In this document: positions 22,076-32,202 of the stretch, one piece after another
How positions within the stretch are numbered: position 1 is the first letter of the stretch
Layout: the number at the start of each line of letters is the position of its first letter
Assembly: GCA_015143295.1 (NCBI GenBank)
Contig: CM026559.1
Location: 19,296,826 to 19,360,825 of the forward strand
Length of the DNA stretch: 64,000 nt
From: Tetracentron sinense
Taxonomy: Eukaryota; Streptophyta; Magnoliopsida; Trochodendrales; Trochodendraceae
Direction: 5' to 3'
Notes under the pieces: model-generated
The model's input: only the letters and a program-made list of their open reading frames with translations
What the model was told of the DNA's origin: nothing
Database searches by the model: none
Position numbers and translations under genes: made by a program

Positions 22076-22371
22076 AGAACATCTTGGCATTCTGCCAGCC
22101 ATGTAAGTAAAGTGCCCAGCTTCACCCATAGCTTTGACTATATAAGGTATAAGGAACTGGAAAGTTATATCTACCTGTGATAATCTAATCACATAACTTT
22201 CCTACAATACATGCTAAAGACCTTTATCGATATCTCATATCGTATAGATCATTTCATGATTATGGTCAATTACCCATAATAAATACACAATAGATTAAGA
22301 AGAAGTCTTTATTAAGCAAATTAATAAGAATCTAAAAATCTAAATGACTTTTCTGGGCATCATGTCTAATA
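22076..22371 (-). mobile_element. Older Cop1-type LTR remnant (right end)
   Basis: 296 bp homologous to the Cop1 LTR from AGAACATCTTGG to CATCATGTCTAATA, the terminal ACA being changed. Cop1 appears to have inserted at AGAAC inside this older copy of its own LTR. Confidence 0.75.
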
Positions 22372-22372
22372 T

Positions 22373-23432
22373 TGATTCCCTAGGGTGGGCGCCCATTTTA
22401 AAAATCGTAATTGGTTAGAGAGTTAGTTAGTTAAATAATTATTAATTAATTAGTCCTTATCTTAAGGGATTAGATTCCCTGCTTGGAAAGCAAGAAACAA
22501 AGGGATAAGGTTAATCCTCCTCATCACTTGGAGCTCAAGGCTCCCTCTCCCTCCCGCACACTCCTTGCTCACGCCCACCTTGTTGGTTTTCTAATTGGAT
22601 TAGAATCCCTAGAATCTAGGAAATTAGTTACATCCCATTAATTAAGGAATCCTTTTAGGAAAAGGAATCATAAATTAGAAAGTTTTCTATAACTAATTAG
22701 TTATGAATAAACTTGGAGTTTAATTAATGATAAGAGTTATCATTATTTAGTAACTTTAATGGATAACAATCATTATTAGATAATTATTAGGATTTGGTCT
22801 AGATGTGGATAAGATCCACATCTATAAATACTCAACCCCAAAACCATGGGGCTCAAGGTGTTTAATTATTGAAGATTGATAATTCTCCAAGCAAAAATCG
22901 TGTGGGGTTGAGAGGATTATTATTCCTCAAAATTTCGTGGGCAAATAAGAATGAGATTCATTATTATTAAAAAAGAGTTTTTGATTAATTCTTCTCCAAG
23001 GCAAAACCATGAGGGAGAAGAGCATATTTATTGTTGGAAATTTCATGAACCAAGAGAGATTACCCCTCTTGGATTTTTGTGAGATACATAGTGGAGCCCA
23101 AGGGATTTTTGTGAACAAGAGTTTTGAACCCTAAGGTTTTGTGAGATAGAAAGTCTACTCCATCATCATCCTTCATCTCTTTTTGTTCTTCAAAACCAAG
23201 GATAGATTCAAAAGCTTCACGGGGATAGTGAAGAATGAGGATTGAGCTTCGAGTATTTCTTCGAGAATTCTCTATAAAGAGTTTTGACGATTCTTCCTGT
23301 TTTGTGCTTCATCGGTGAACATCATTCACCGAGGTAATTATCTAAACATGTAGTGAAAATTATTTGTTATATATGGTGTAAAGATCTTTGGGATCTAGTA
23401 TTCTGCATAAATTTTTATCTAGATTCCATTCA
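22373..23432 (+). mobile_element. Inverted, 5'-truncated copia LTR fragment
   Basis: Plus-orientation relative of the Cop1 LTR. CCCTAGGGTGGGCGCCCA (22383) complements the Cop1 LTR word at about 4711-4730, and CATTCACCGAGGTAAT...AAATTTTTATCTAGATTCCATTCA matches the complement of 16853-16990. A TATA box CTATAAATACTC lies near 22830. The first half of the LTR is missing. It forms a head-to-head arrangement with 22076-22371. Confidence 0.75.
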
Positions 23433-23439
23433 GCCTTGT

Positions 23440-23597
23440 TGTAGCCATTGGGCTACAACAGCTAGGTTATTGGTCCACTTCAATTAAAAAAATAAAAAAT
23501 AATTTTAATAACTTTTTCAATAACATTAAAAAAAGATGATTTAATGTTTTTATTGGAGTGGACCATTAGCCTAGTTGATGTTGCCCAATGGGCTACA
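23440..23597. mobile_element. MITE-like inverted-repeat element (158 bp)
   Basis: Arms of about 50 bp pair: TGTAGCCATTGGGCTACAAC..CTAGG.TATTGGTCCACTTCAAT against the complement of the right arm (TGTAGCCCATTGGGCAACATC.. with TAATGGTCCACT). The loop is AT-rich. No coding capacity, and the target duplication is not clear. Confidence 0.65.
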
Positions 23598-23722
23598 TTA
23601 GGGGTTCTCTCTAAGATTTAATGAGTAGGAGACCCTAAACACCATGCCTCTTGCAACAGTGGTGGGGTGTGGCATCTCTGGTGAGGGAAGTTTAAAATCC
23701 AATCCCGGGTGACGAGTCGCAA

Positions 23723-23826
23723 GAGCTCCACTCCCCAAGGTTAACCACTAACCATTGATCTAACCATAGTTAAGTGAGCTCCACTCCAAGGCTAAGCACT
23801 AACCATTGATCTAACCGTAGTTAAAT
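23723..23826. repeat. Two-copy direct repeat (about 52 bp)
   Basis: GAGCTCCACTCCCCAAGG..CCACTAACCATTGATCTAACC is repeated at 23776 with few changes. It is followed by a short poly-A. Nature unknown. Confidence 0.75.
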
Positions 23827-24086
23827 GATACCTCCCAAAAAAAAAAAGTAAGACCCTAGGATATTGTACAAGAGATTCCTTTGTACGTACATCTGATTTC
23901 AACACGGCATCTTATGTACATACATATCATGGTTTAAACGTAACCATGATTGTTTTCAACATTAACGATCATAGTTATTTATCTGTGATTGAATATCTTA
24001 AATACCGAGATTATTCTACTTGAAAATTACTTTTTTTACCTATTATAGATCACATTTTTTTTATATAAACCATGATTATTTTGATT

Positions 24087-24207
24087 CAAAGAAGATGTTG
24101 CAGAATTGTGTAAAGATTGTGACATCAATGTAATGGGTCCAACCAATACATTGAAGATGCAAGTGTATGAATTAGACTCAAGCACCAATGTCCCTTGTAA
24201 TTAAAAA
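24087..24207 (+). pseudogene. Unrecognised coding-like remnant
   Basis: Open frame without its own ATG, starting after a TGA: FKEDVAELCKDCDINVMGPT..., ending TAA at 24205-24207. A related minus-strand copy is at about 41610-41690. I do not recognise the family. It lies in low-complexity AT-rich sequence left between old insertions. Confidence 0.35.
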
Positions 24208-24782
24208 ATAAATTGTAAAATTTCTGTTTTAAATAAATACTTTAACTTATAGAATTAGTAGGACTCATACTGAATAAGTCAAAATAACATGAGAGAAGTA
24301 GGAAGAAACTTCAACATTATATTGTATAATGAGTAGTTGGTTAGCCGCTAAGGGTAATTTATTTATTATCTACGTCTCAACATCATCACTCTTTATTGTT
24401 TGTTGAGGGACGAGAACTATATACTTACTTTTCTCATTATCCCTCATACGTTATATATTTTTCTGAAATAAATAACAGTACTAAGTGTAATTCATAAAGT
24501 TCTAATAATAGGAAAACAAAAAAAAAAAGGGTGCTGCTACGAGCACACCAATATTTTCTTATTATACACCAAACATACCACTTACTGACTATACACCATT
24601 AAAATGTATTATATTCTAGGAGCACACCAAGAAGGAAAAAAAATATCAATACAAGTTCTAATTATAAACCAAATTGAATGGGATCAACTGAGTCTTACGG
24701 AATTACTGCATCACCACCTTGGGCACTAATCTTTACTTCAAAGACTCCACACCTTGCTAGAAATCCGTCAGCCCAGGAAGCA
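24208..24782. other. AT-rich spacer; possible exon remnant at its right end
   Basis: Mostly AT-rich with a poly-A near 24520 and GAGCACACCAA words. On the minus strand 24698-24782 reads open to a TAA as GAIASWADGFLARCGVFEV..., preceded across the sD insertion (40794 onward) by a continuing frame and an AG. It could be a terminal exon piece; the family is not recognised. Confidence 0.3.
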
Positions 24783-25060
24783 ATAGCTGTCACGCCCCCA
24801 AAATACCCCCTAGGAGTTAAGGGATATTTTAGGTGTGACTATACTTAACCTGGCAAAACATCCTGTAATGAACAAGGTATAACATGCTGTAATAGAAATA
24901 TAATACAGAATGCGGAAGCTAAAATATGGTGGAAACACAACTAACTTTTTTCTTTTCAATTAACCTAACAAGTATTTCAGGTTTATACAAAATATGACAT
25001 GTAAAGGTGGACAAGCCCACCTATCAAAATATAAAAAATGTAACTCTTTCTCTCTATCTC

Positions 25061-25216
25061 TCAGTAGTCACCCCCATGGGGCCAATGGTCTAAGTCCTTT
25101 GCCTCAGCCTGAGGCTCAACTACCGAGGCCTCATATGGTTCTTCCTCACCGTAGTCTTCCTCAACCCAAGGACCCGGGGCACAAATGTCAAAAGGGACTC
25201 GTGTACCTGCCAACAT
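25061..25216 (-). CDS. Conserved LTR micro-ORF, sD copy (51 aa)
   Basis: ATG at 25216, TGA at 25063-25061. The core is VPFDICAPGPWVEEDY, then an acidic middle and a longer tail (KDLDHWPHGGDY) like Gy4 and sE. The family-specific extension suggests the short 39-aa forms may derive from a longer ancestor. Confidence 0.5.
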   Translation of the reverse strand: MLAGTRVPFDICAPGPWVEEDYGEEEPYEASVVEPQAEAKDLDHWPHGGDY

Positions 25217-25439
25217 AAAAGTACTGCTGAGCATGTAATACTCAGTGAGTACAAGCTCCTAGCTAACAATAATAATAACGAACAAAACATCATATGTAAG
25301 TATTGGAAAGATACAGTTCATAATCATTTAAAGTAACATCATGCATAACCATTTATTAAATCACAACTCTAATGAAAACCAAACCATATCTATAAAACAT
25401 ATGAGTCCTTATGAGTTTTCGTTTCTATATTTCTTATAA

Positions 25440-25770
25440 GCCAGAGGTTAGTACCCGCACACCTTGGGCTACCAACCTTCTTGACAGTACAATACTTTTG
25501 AGTCTTTTCTTATGAGCCAGGGGTTAGCACCCACACAACCCTGGGCTACCAACCCCCTTGACATTTCCAATACTTTTGAGCATTCTCTTATGAGTCAGAG
25601 GTTAGCACTCTTAACCGGGGCTACCAACCTCCTTGACATTCCAATACATTTCCTATGAGCCAGAGGTTAGCACCCTTAACCCGGGGCTACCAACCTCCTT
25701 GACAGTCCAATACCTTTCTTATGAGCCAGAGGTTAGCACCCTTAATCGGGGCTACCAACCTCCTTTACAT
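25440..25770. repeat. LTR minisatellite in sD (about 55-60 bp units)
   Basis: About five units of GAGCCAGAGGTTAGCACCC..GGGGCTACCAACCTCCTTGACA. GAGGTT can pair with AACCTC inside each unit. The same repeat type is in sE and Gy5. Confidence 0.85.
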
Positions 25771-26773
25771 TTCCTCCATATACGTGCGTGCTCGTGCATA
25801 GTTATTTGTGAAACATGATGACATATACGATTTGAGGAGTAGCATATAGCATTTCAATTCTTATCACAATCATATGAGAATTTAGACAAGCATATAGAAA
25901 TATGGATCACAATCACCATTTTAGGGAAACTACATGAATCATGCTTTTCAAACTTTCATTTAATTCAAAATATTCTCATTCATGCACTTTACCAAGCAAG
26001 TGGTGTTTCACATTTTCTTTAGTCCTTTCAAACTCATAATTTCTTTCACAAGCATTTCATCAAGCATCACATATGCATTCATTATGTGTATAATACCCTC
26101 CCACCATTTTCCATCATTCAACACAACACAACATGGCATCCCATCGCCTCAATCCCCTCATCCATCCATGCATTCCACCACTCCTTCATATTATCGTGTT
26201 TATATTTTAGGGAATTAGCATATTTCAACACAAGGGAGAAATGGGGAAGATTCAATACACCATATTCATAAGAAAATCTAGGTTATTACCAAGGTAGCTA
26301 GGAGGGTGTACTAAGCTTAAAAGGAAGGGGAAGAAAACCCTTGAGAATGCCGAGGAGAATGCTGCCCAAGCTTGGAGAAGGAACCCCACCGTGCTTGAGC
26401 TTGGGCTTGAGGAATCCAAGCTTTTGGTGTCGCAACCCAAAATACCCCCTAGGAGTTAGGGATACATTGACTCGTGACCGCCGTATCATACCTCCAGTAT
26501 AATACATAAGGCACACGTGGAGACCTGTCAGAAACAAAAACATATCTAGCGGAAGCAATAAAGAATGCACAGCGGAATAAAATACTAAACATAGCTGAAG
26601 CAAAGCGATACTCCTATAACTCAGTGCAAGTTGAACCAACAAAAGTATATACATGTGAGAAACCCAAAAGTGGAGTGGACAAACCCCACACTCACATCAC
26701 AAAATAACATCTTAAAGTTCTAAGTCTGCCGATCAACAAAATTCGAAGTCTCGACACCTATCTATAGGACCAT

Positions 26774-26875
26774 CGTCCTAATAATGATCCATGGAAGGCT
26801 CCGGGTCGAAGTACTCTTCCTCCAACCATGGTTCCGTGCCACATATGTCGAACGGAGCCCGAGCACCTGCCGATG
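26774..26875 (-). pseudogene. LTR micro-ORF without ATG, Gy2 3' LTR copy
   Basis: The same frame as the other copies (APFDICGTEPWLEEEY, then PEPSMDHY and a TAG), but the ATG is replaced by TCA, so no start is visible. Conserved codons persist across the frame. It may be a decayed copy, or translation may enter another way, for example after splicing at the preceding CAG. Confidence 0.4.
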
Positions 26876-27104
26876 ATAACAAATATCGGCTGAGCATGGA
26901 ATACTCAGCGTATACAAACTAATAACAGTAAAGCATTAAGCATAGAGCATACGAATCATGGAGAATGAAATCCGTAAAAACATGTAAGAGTGTGGAAACC
27001 TCGAAATAACATGTGAGATGAGGTTCGAAACCAAAACCAAAACTGTAACCGTGTGAGTCAGGCGATAATCATAGCCTTCTGAGTTCTTGTGAGTTCATTG
27101 AGTT

Positions 27105-27310
27105 ATATAGAGTCATTATGATCTGTAGAGACATGGAGATACCATAGAGCACAACATAGAGCATATCCTTAGAGATCTTAGAGCGTTACATTTATGATCC
27201 GTAGAGCTTGTGAGACGATCTTAAAGCTTATCATAGAGTTCCTTGTGAGCATAGTATGATCCGTAGAGCTTGTGAAATGATCTTAGAGAAATCATAGAGT
27301 GACTTAGAAT
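27105..27310. repeat. Degenerate tandem repeat in the Gy2 3' LTR
   Basis: Irregular units built of ATGATCCGTAGAGCTTGTGA and TTAGAG..ATCATAGAG words. The equivalent block in the 5' LTR is 38930-39125. Confidence 0.7.
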
Positions 27311-27815
27311 CGTTCCTTATTAGTCTTTTTGTGAAAAACACCTTTTCGTACGTTGAGAAATCCATGGAAAACATCGATTCATGCGAGACATGCGAGGTTA
27401 TAATCATATTTAAGCATCAAAATCTCTTAGAGGTATTTCGCCAAACACTTAGAGTGCACCATAACGATAACTTACATCTAACATAGTATAACATCCTTCC
27501 ATACCATAGCAAATCAAGGTATATGTAGCATGGAGTAAGAAGAATCATATTGAACAACTAGTAGGATTGCAAGATTGGTAGTAGAGTGTATCTACCTTGG
27601 TAAAATGAACGTCTTTGATTCCCATAAGTTGGAACAAGCAAGAACCGTGAGTTCTTGGTTGAGAATCACCAAAAACAATGGAAGAACTTGATCTTCCACA
27701 AGCTTGAACAATCACCAAGCTCCTCTCCTTCTTGTCTCTCTCAAAATCTCTCAAATTAGGGCAAGGGATAGTGGTTAATATCTTAAACACCCTTAATGAA
27801 GAAAATCTGCGTATA

Positions 27816-27974
27816 ACCGATCGATCGGTGGCTTGCCGGTCGATCGGTGGTTTCAACCGAGAGATCGGTTGAAAACACCCTCTCTGGAAAATTTCTCTAT
27901 ACAAAAAGGTTAACCAGTGATCGATCGGTAGTTGACCGGTCGATCGGAGGATGGCACCGAGTGATCGGTGATCC
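27816..27974. promoter_or_regulatory. Phased palindromes in the Gy2 3' LTR
   Basis: Units start at 27816, 27835 and 27856 (spacing 19, 21), and a second group lies at about 27915-27974. There is one unit fewer than in the 5' LTR array (39690-39890). Confidence 0.7.
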
Positions 27975-28205
27975 CCTGTTTTGCTGTAAAACCTTGTTCC
28001 GATTACTTGAAACTTCTCAAACATCATTCTAACACTCTTTTACGCTTAATACATGCTCCTTAGTGATATGTAGGCCCATTGAAACATGCACGCCATAAAT
28101 CCAAACTCGTATATTAACATAAAGCCCATTAGTGCACAAAGCCACACTTGAGCACTATTCACACACTATTAATCACTTTGTGCAATAAAGATTCGGGGAT
28201 CTACA

Positions 28206-28219
28206 TCCCTCCCCCCTTA
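28206..28219 (-). promoter_or_regulatory. Gy2 polypurine tract
   Basis: The minus strand is TAAGGGGGGAGGGA directly before the LTR start TGTAGATCC. Confidence 0.85.
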
Positions 28220-28293
28220 CAAGAATTTCATCCTCAAAATTAGAACGACACTCAAAACGTACCAGAACCAAAATACAAAACCAACCAGGAAAA

Positions 28294-28719
28294 CTACTCG
28301 AACAAGTGAGGGTACTTCTCCTTCACATCGGCTTCTAGTTCCCATGTAGCCTCTTCCTTAGAATGATGCTGCCATCTCACAGGGACTAAAGGGATAGTCT
28401 TGGTACGCAATACTTGTTCGTGACGATCCAAAATCTGAACTGGTTGCTCAACCAACGTGAGATCCTCTCTAATCTCCATAGGATCAAGAGCATTGATGTG
28501 AGACGGATCCGAAATGTATTTCCTAAGCATAGAGATGTGAAATACATTATGGATAGCTGCCATGTGAGGCAGTAGTACTACCTTGTAAGCAACCTCACCA
28601 ACCCTCGTGATGATCTCAAATGGTCCTATGTACCTAGGACTGAGCTTTCCCTTCTTTTCGAACCGCATGATTCCCTGACTTGGTGAAATCTTGACCCGAT
28701 CTCCAACTCGGAATTCCAA
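28294..28719 (-). pseudogene. pol: Gy2 pol C-terminus with chromodomain-like tail
   Basis: Last 141 residues of pol. It holds the SH3-like integrase C-terminal part (FRVGDRVKISPS, KLSPRYIGPFEI, HNVFHISMLRKYISDPSH), then a chromodomain-type end (VRWQHHSKEEATWELEADV). In chromoviruses this tail is thought to direct integration to heterochromatin. The segment is open to its stop; upstream pol is broken. Confidence 0.9.
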
Positions 28720-29383
28720 ATCTCTATGGCAAGTATCCGCATAGCTCTTCTGCCTATCCTAAGCAGTTTTCAATTGCTTCCGGATAACTTTGACCTTTTC
28801 TATGGTCCGCTCAATCAACTCAGGACCAAGAACTTTCCTCTCACCAACTTCATCCCAGTATAGCGAAGATCTGCAACTGCGACCATACAGAGCTTCGAAA
28901 GGCGCCATCTGGATGCTTGCCTGATAACTATTGTTGTAGGCAAATTCAACCAAACGGCAATTGTTCCTCCCAACTACCCTGAAACTCTAGCATACAAGCT
29001 CGGAGCATATCTTCGACAACCTGATTCACCCGTTCAGTCTACCCATCAGTTTGAGGATGAAAGACGGTGCTGAATTCCAAACGAGAACCCATAGCATCCT
29101 GAAAAGTTTTCCAGAACCTGGAAGTAAACCTAGGATCTCAATCAGATACGATAGAAACTGGCACACTGTGCAGAAGAACCACCTCCTTGACATACAGGAC
29201 TACTAACTGGTTTGCATTGAAAGTAGTCCGATACGGAAGGAAATATGCAAACTTAGTCAATCTGTCTACAATCACCCAAATAGCATCGGAGCCCTTCACT
29301 GTTCACGGCAAACCGATGATGAAATCCATCGAGATATTCTCCCATTTCCATTCCGGAATAGGGATGGACTATAAAAGACCTGC
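28720..29383 (-). pseudogene. pol: Gy2 pol, integrase core with stops
   Basis: Catalytic core of a gypsy integrase, readable as [40 protein letters not shown] and TERVNQVVEDML, ending with the open part 28759-28953 (FEALYGRSCRSSLYWDEVGERKVLGPEL). There are in-frame stops at several sites, among them one just before the second-Asp segment DPRFTS and one before TERVNQ. Confidence 0.85.
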
Positions 29384-29929
29384 CGGCCTCTGATGCTCGG
29401 CTTTCACCTGCTGGCATACAAAAAATCTAGCAACATACTCGGTGACTTCCCTCTTCATGTTTCGGCACCAGTAGTGCTTCTTCAGATTCTGATACATTTT
29501 GGTACCCCCCAGATGTACCATATACTTGGATCGGTGAGCCTCACCCAAAATCTCACCCCTCAACACCATGTCGGCTAGAACGCACAACCTGCCTTTGAAC
29601 GTGATAGCACCATCACCATTCAAAGTGAACTTCTGACTGCCATTACTAACCAACTTGTCTCGGTAAGCAAGTAATTCGACATCCGAATCTTGCAACTCTT
29701 TGATCCTATTCAGAATATGTCTCCTAACCACAATGTTGGACATCACCGGCCCATAGGTGACATGCCTGAGAGTAGTGTCTAAGTTACACATATCATTCAA
29801 CAACTTCCACTCTTGTACTCTCAAGTGATCCATAACCCCATAGGGCTTCCTACTAAGAGCATTGGCTACCACATTAGCCTTACCCGGATGGTACTGGATA
29901 GAACAATCATAGTCCTTCATGAACTCCAT
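29384..29929 (-). pseudogene. pol: Gy2 pol, RNase H end and integrase zinc finger
   Basis: [24 protein letters not shown] is the RNase H end (usual ...VADALSRKP). The H2C2 integrase finger follows: HRSKYMVHLGGTKMYQNLKKHYWCR...FFVCQQVKAEHQRPAGLL. The first Cys of the CxxC pair is changed (FFVC for CLVC). It is bounded by stops on both sides. Confidence 0.88.
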
Positions 29930-29938
29930 CCATTGTTG

Positions 29939-30523
29939 CTACCTCATATTCAACTCCTTTTGGAGAAAGAGATACTTCAAGCTCTTGTGGTCCGTTAACA
30001 CCACGAACTCTTCCCCGTAGAGGTAGTGACGCCAAATTTTCACTGTAAACACAACGGCTGCAAGCTCTAAGTCATGAGTGGGGTAGTTTTGTTCATGCTC
30101 CTTTAACTGACGGGAAGCATAGGCAACCACCTGTTTATGCTGCATCAAAACACATCCCAGTCCAACTAGTGAAGCATCACTATAGACTTCGAAGCCACCA
30201 CTTCCGGATGGAACTGTGAGGATAGGAGCTGTGGTAAGCCTCTTCTTCAACCCTTGGAAACTCACCTCGAACTTGTCACTCCAAGTGAATTTAGTGTTCT
30301 TCCACGTGAGATAGGTAAGCGGAGCGGCTAAACTTGAAAATCCCTCCATAAACCTCCGGTAGTATCCTACCAGGCCGAGAAAACTACGAATCTCAGTAAC
30401 ACTCTTCGGCCTTTCCCAATTTATCACTGCCTCAATCTTTGCAGGATTGACTGAGATGCCTTTAGCAGACACTACAGGTCCAAGAAAGGACACCTTGTTC
30501 AGCCAAAACTCGCACTTACTCAA
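29939..30523 (-). pseudogene. pol: Gy2 pol, RT thumb and RNase H
   Basis: [41 protein letters not shown] and PLTYLTWKN are the RT thumb and connection. RNase H follows, with [59 protein letters not shown]. It ends at a stop before QQWMEFMKDYD. Confidence 0.9.
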
Positions 30524-30553
30524 CTTAGCATATAGACTATGCTCTCGAAGAGT

Positions 30554-31551
30554 CTATAATACAAAGTGGAGATCTCTCGTGTGATCATCCTGTGACTGTG
30601 AATACACAAGGATATCATCTACAAACACAATCACACACTGATTGAGAGATGATCTGAACACCCGGTTCATCAAATCCATAAATGTTGCCGGTGCGTTAGT
30701 CAGCCCAAAAGACATGACTAGAAACTCGTAATGGCCGTATCGAGTCCTGAACGCTGTCTTCGGAATATCTTCCTTCTTGATCTTCAACTGATGATAACCA
30801 GATCGAAGGTCAATCTTGGAAAAGAACTTCGCACCTTTCAGCTGATCAAACAAGTCGTCTATCCGAGGTAATGGATAACGATTCTTGATCGTGACCTTGT
30901 TCAATTGCCAGTAGTCAATGCATATACGCATAGACCCATCTTTCTTCTTCACAAAGTGCACCGGAGCTCCCCAAGGTGAGACACTTGGCTGAATGAAACC
31001 AAGGCCTTGCAATTCTTCCAACTGGTCCTTTAACTCCTTTAGCTCAATAGGGGCCATCCTGTACGGAGCCCTAGAAATTTTTGGAAAGACATCCATATAT
31101 TCACACACAACGGGCATGGATGTGGAGTCTCGTACTTCCACCTTCTCGAGACTGAGAGCTGCAAAGCGAGTAATGTCTCTCCTCTGAAGTCCTCTGAAAT
31201 AAAATGGCTTCAACCCAGCGGGTTTAAAATTCACCACCTTCTCGAAACACACCACGTGCCCATGGTGAGCTGAGAGCCAATCCATACCTAGGATGACGTT
31301 GAAATCCCAATCTTGAAATCCCAGAATGATCAGGTCTACTGGCAACTCGTGCTGCATAACTTGCACAACACTGCCCCGATACACTTTATCTGTCTCTATA
31401 GACTTGCCTAATGGGGTCAAAATGGACAACTCCCGAGGTAGCTTACTCGGCTCGGATGTAAAGCCTTGTGCAAAGTTAGGTGAGACGAACGAATGAGTGG
31501 ATCCCATATCGATTAACACCCTTACTAAGCACTCATTCACTAGTAATGAAC
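30554..31551 (-). pseudogene. pol: Gy2 pol, protease and reverse transcriptase
   Basis: Exon 2 of the polyprotein begins at 31551 after the predicted acceptor. The protease active site reads [12 protein letters not shown], where DTG is expected, so it is probably inactive. RT has [32 protein letters not shown] (catalytic Asp), [18 protein letters not shown] and [12 protein letters not shown] (catalytic DD). About 25 residues of the linker after DVFP are deleted. Confidence 0.92.
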
Positions 31552-31694
31552 CTGAGAATTTTAATCACCCAAGTTATAACATAAACCATACACACAAACT
31601 ATACATATAGATACAAGCATCGCAAAACATCACATAGGATACATATATACCAAACATCATGGCAACATTAAAACTTAGACAAGATCAAACTTAC
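31552..31694 (-). other. Predicted gag/pol intron of Gy2 (143 bp, shifted donor)
   Basis: The acceptor is TTCTCAG/GTTCATTAC (exon at 31551). At the position used in Gy1 and Gy4 the dinucleotide is GC (CAAG/GCACGC), but 6 nt further in is an excellent donor CGC/GTAAGTTT. Using it keeps the frame and adds two residues. The internal sequence is AT-rich. Confidence 0.55.
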
Positions 31695-32187
31695 GCGTGC
31701 CTTGCACAACATCATCAGATGCCTGTACGTCTCTATTAGTCATGGCAAAGACCCTGCCTTGGTTAGCCTGACAAGGCTGCTGGGTGGGCGACACGGATCT
31801 AAAGGCCTACGATGAAGACCCCTGCAATGAAGTCTGCCGGCCTGGAGGCTGAACTCCCTGTGGCCCAGTCTGTGATTGCTTACATGGGCAATCTCGAATC
31901 ATATGGCCCATCTCGTCACAGTGGAAGCATCCACCTGACATTCTTCGGCAATCCCCTGTCTTGTGCCGACGACCACAGATGGGCATTCCTCAAAAGTCTG
32001 TGATGTGGAGGAAGCCGGAGGCATCACCCTCATAGCTTGTGATGTCATAGGGCGTGATGCCTGAGGCACAAAAGAAGGTCTCTGAGCCGGCATCGGCTGG
32101 GAGAACTGGTACGGTGCAGTCCTAGTCCTCTTCTCGGACGATGAACCACTAGACTGACCCCGAGACATGCTTTTTCTGAGGCCACTG
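31695..32187 (-). pseudogene. gag: Gy2 gag, C-terminal part
   Basis: Linker [21 protein letters not shown]..., then the double zinc-knuckle region (CFHCDEMGHMIRDC readable at about 31892-31935), with a frameshift between the linker and the first knuckle and stops downstream. The protein is separated from its N-terminal part (37129-37801) by the inserted Gy3. The left junction of Gy3 is about 32188-32203. Confidence 0.85.
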
Positions 32188-32202
32188 TCTCTTCTTCTTA
32201 TA

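Larger units (their letters stand above)
26428..28205 (-). mobile_element. 3' LTR of chromovirus Gy2 (1778 bp)
   Basis: TGTCGCAACCC at 26428 to GGGGATCTACA at 28205, with target bases TTTGG at 26423-26427. It is 99 bp shorter than the 5' LTR (38236-40112). About 48 bp that include the TATA box and start region are missing near 27757, and a palindrome unit is missing near 27830. Its micro-ORF frame (about 26876-26774) is closed by a TAG where the 5' LTR has CAG. Confidence 0.93.

Noticed and set aside
22927..23118. 63-codon minus frame in the inverted copia LTR
   Set aside because: It lies antisense to the LTR leader region, with no motif or homologous open frame in the Cop1 LTR.
23609..23722. 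Possible SINE (tail of A at 23836, TCCCGGGT words)
   Set aside because: No convincing A or B box of RNA polymerase III and no flanking duplication seen.
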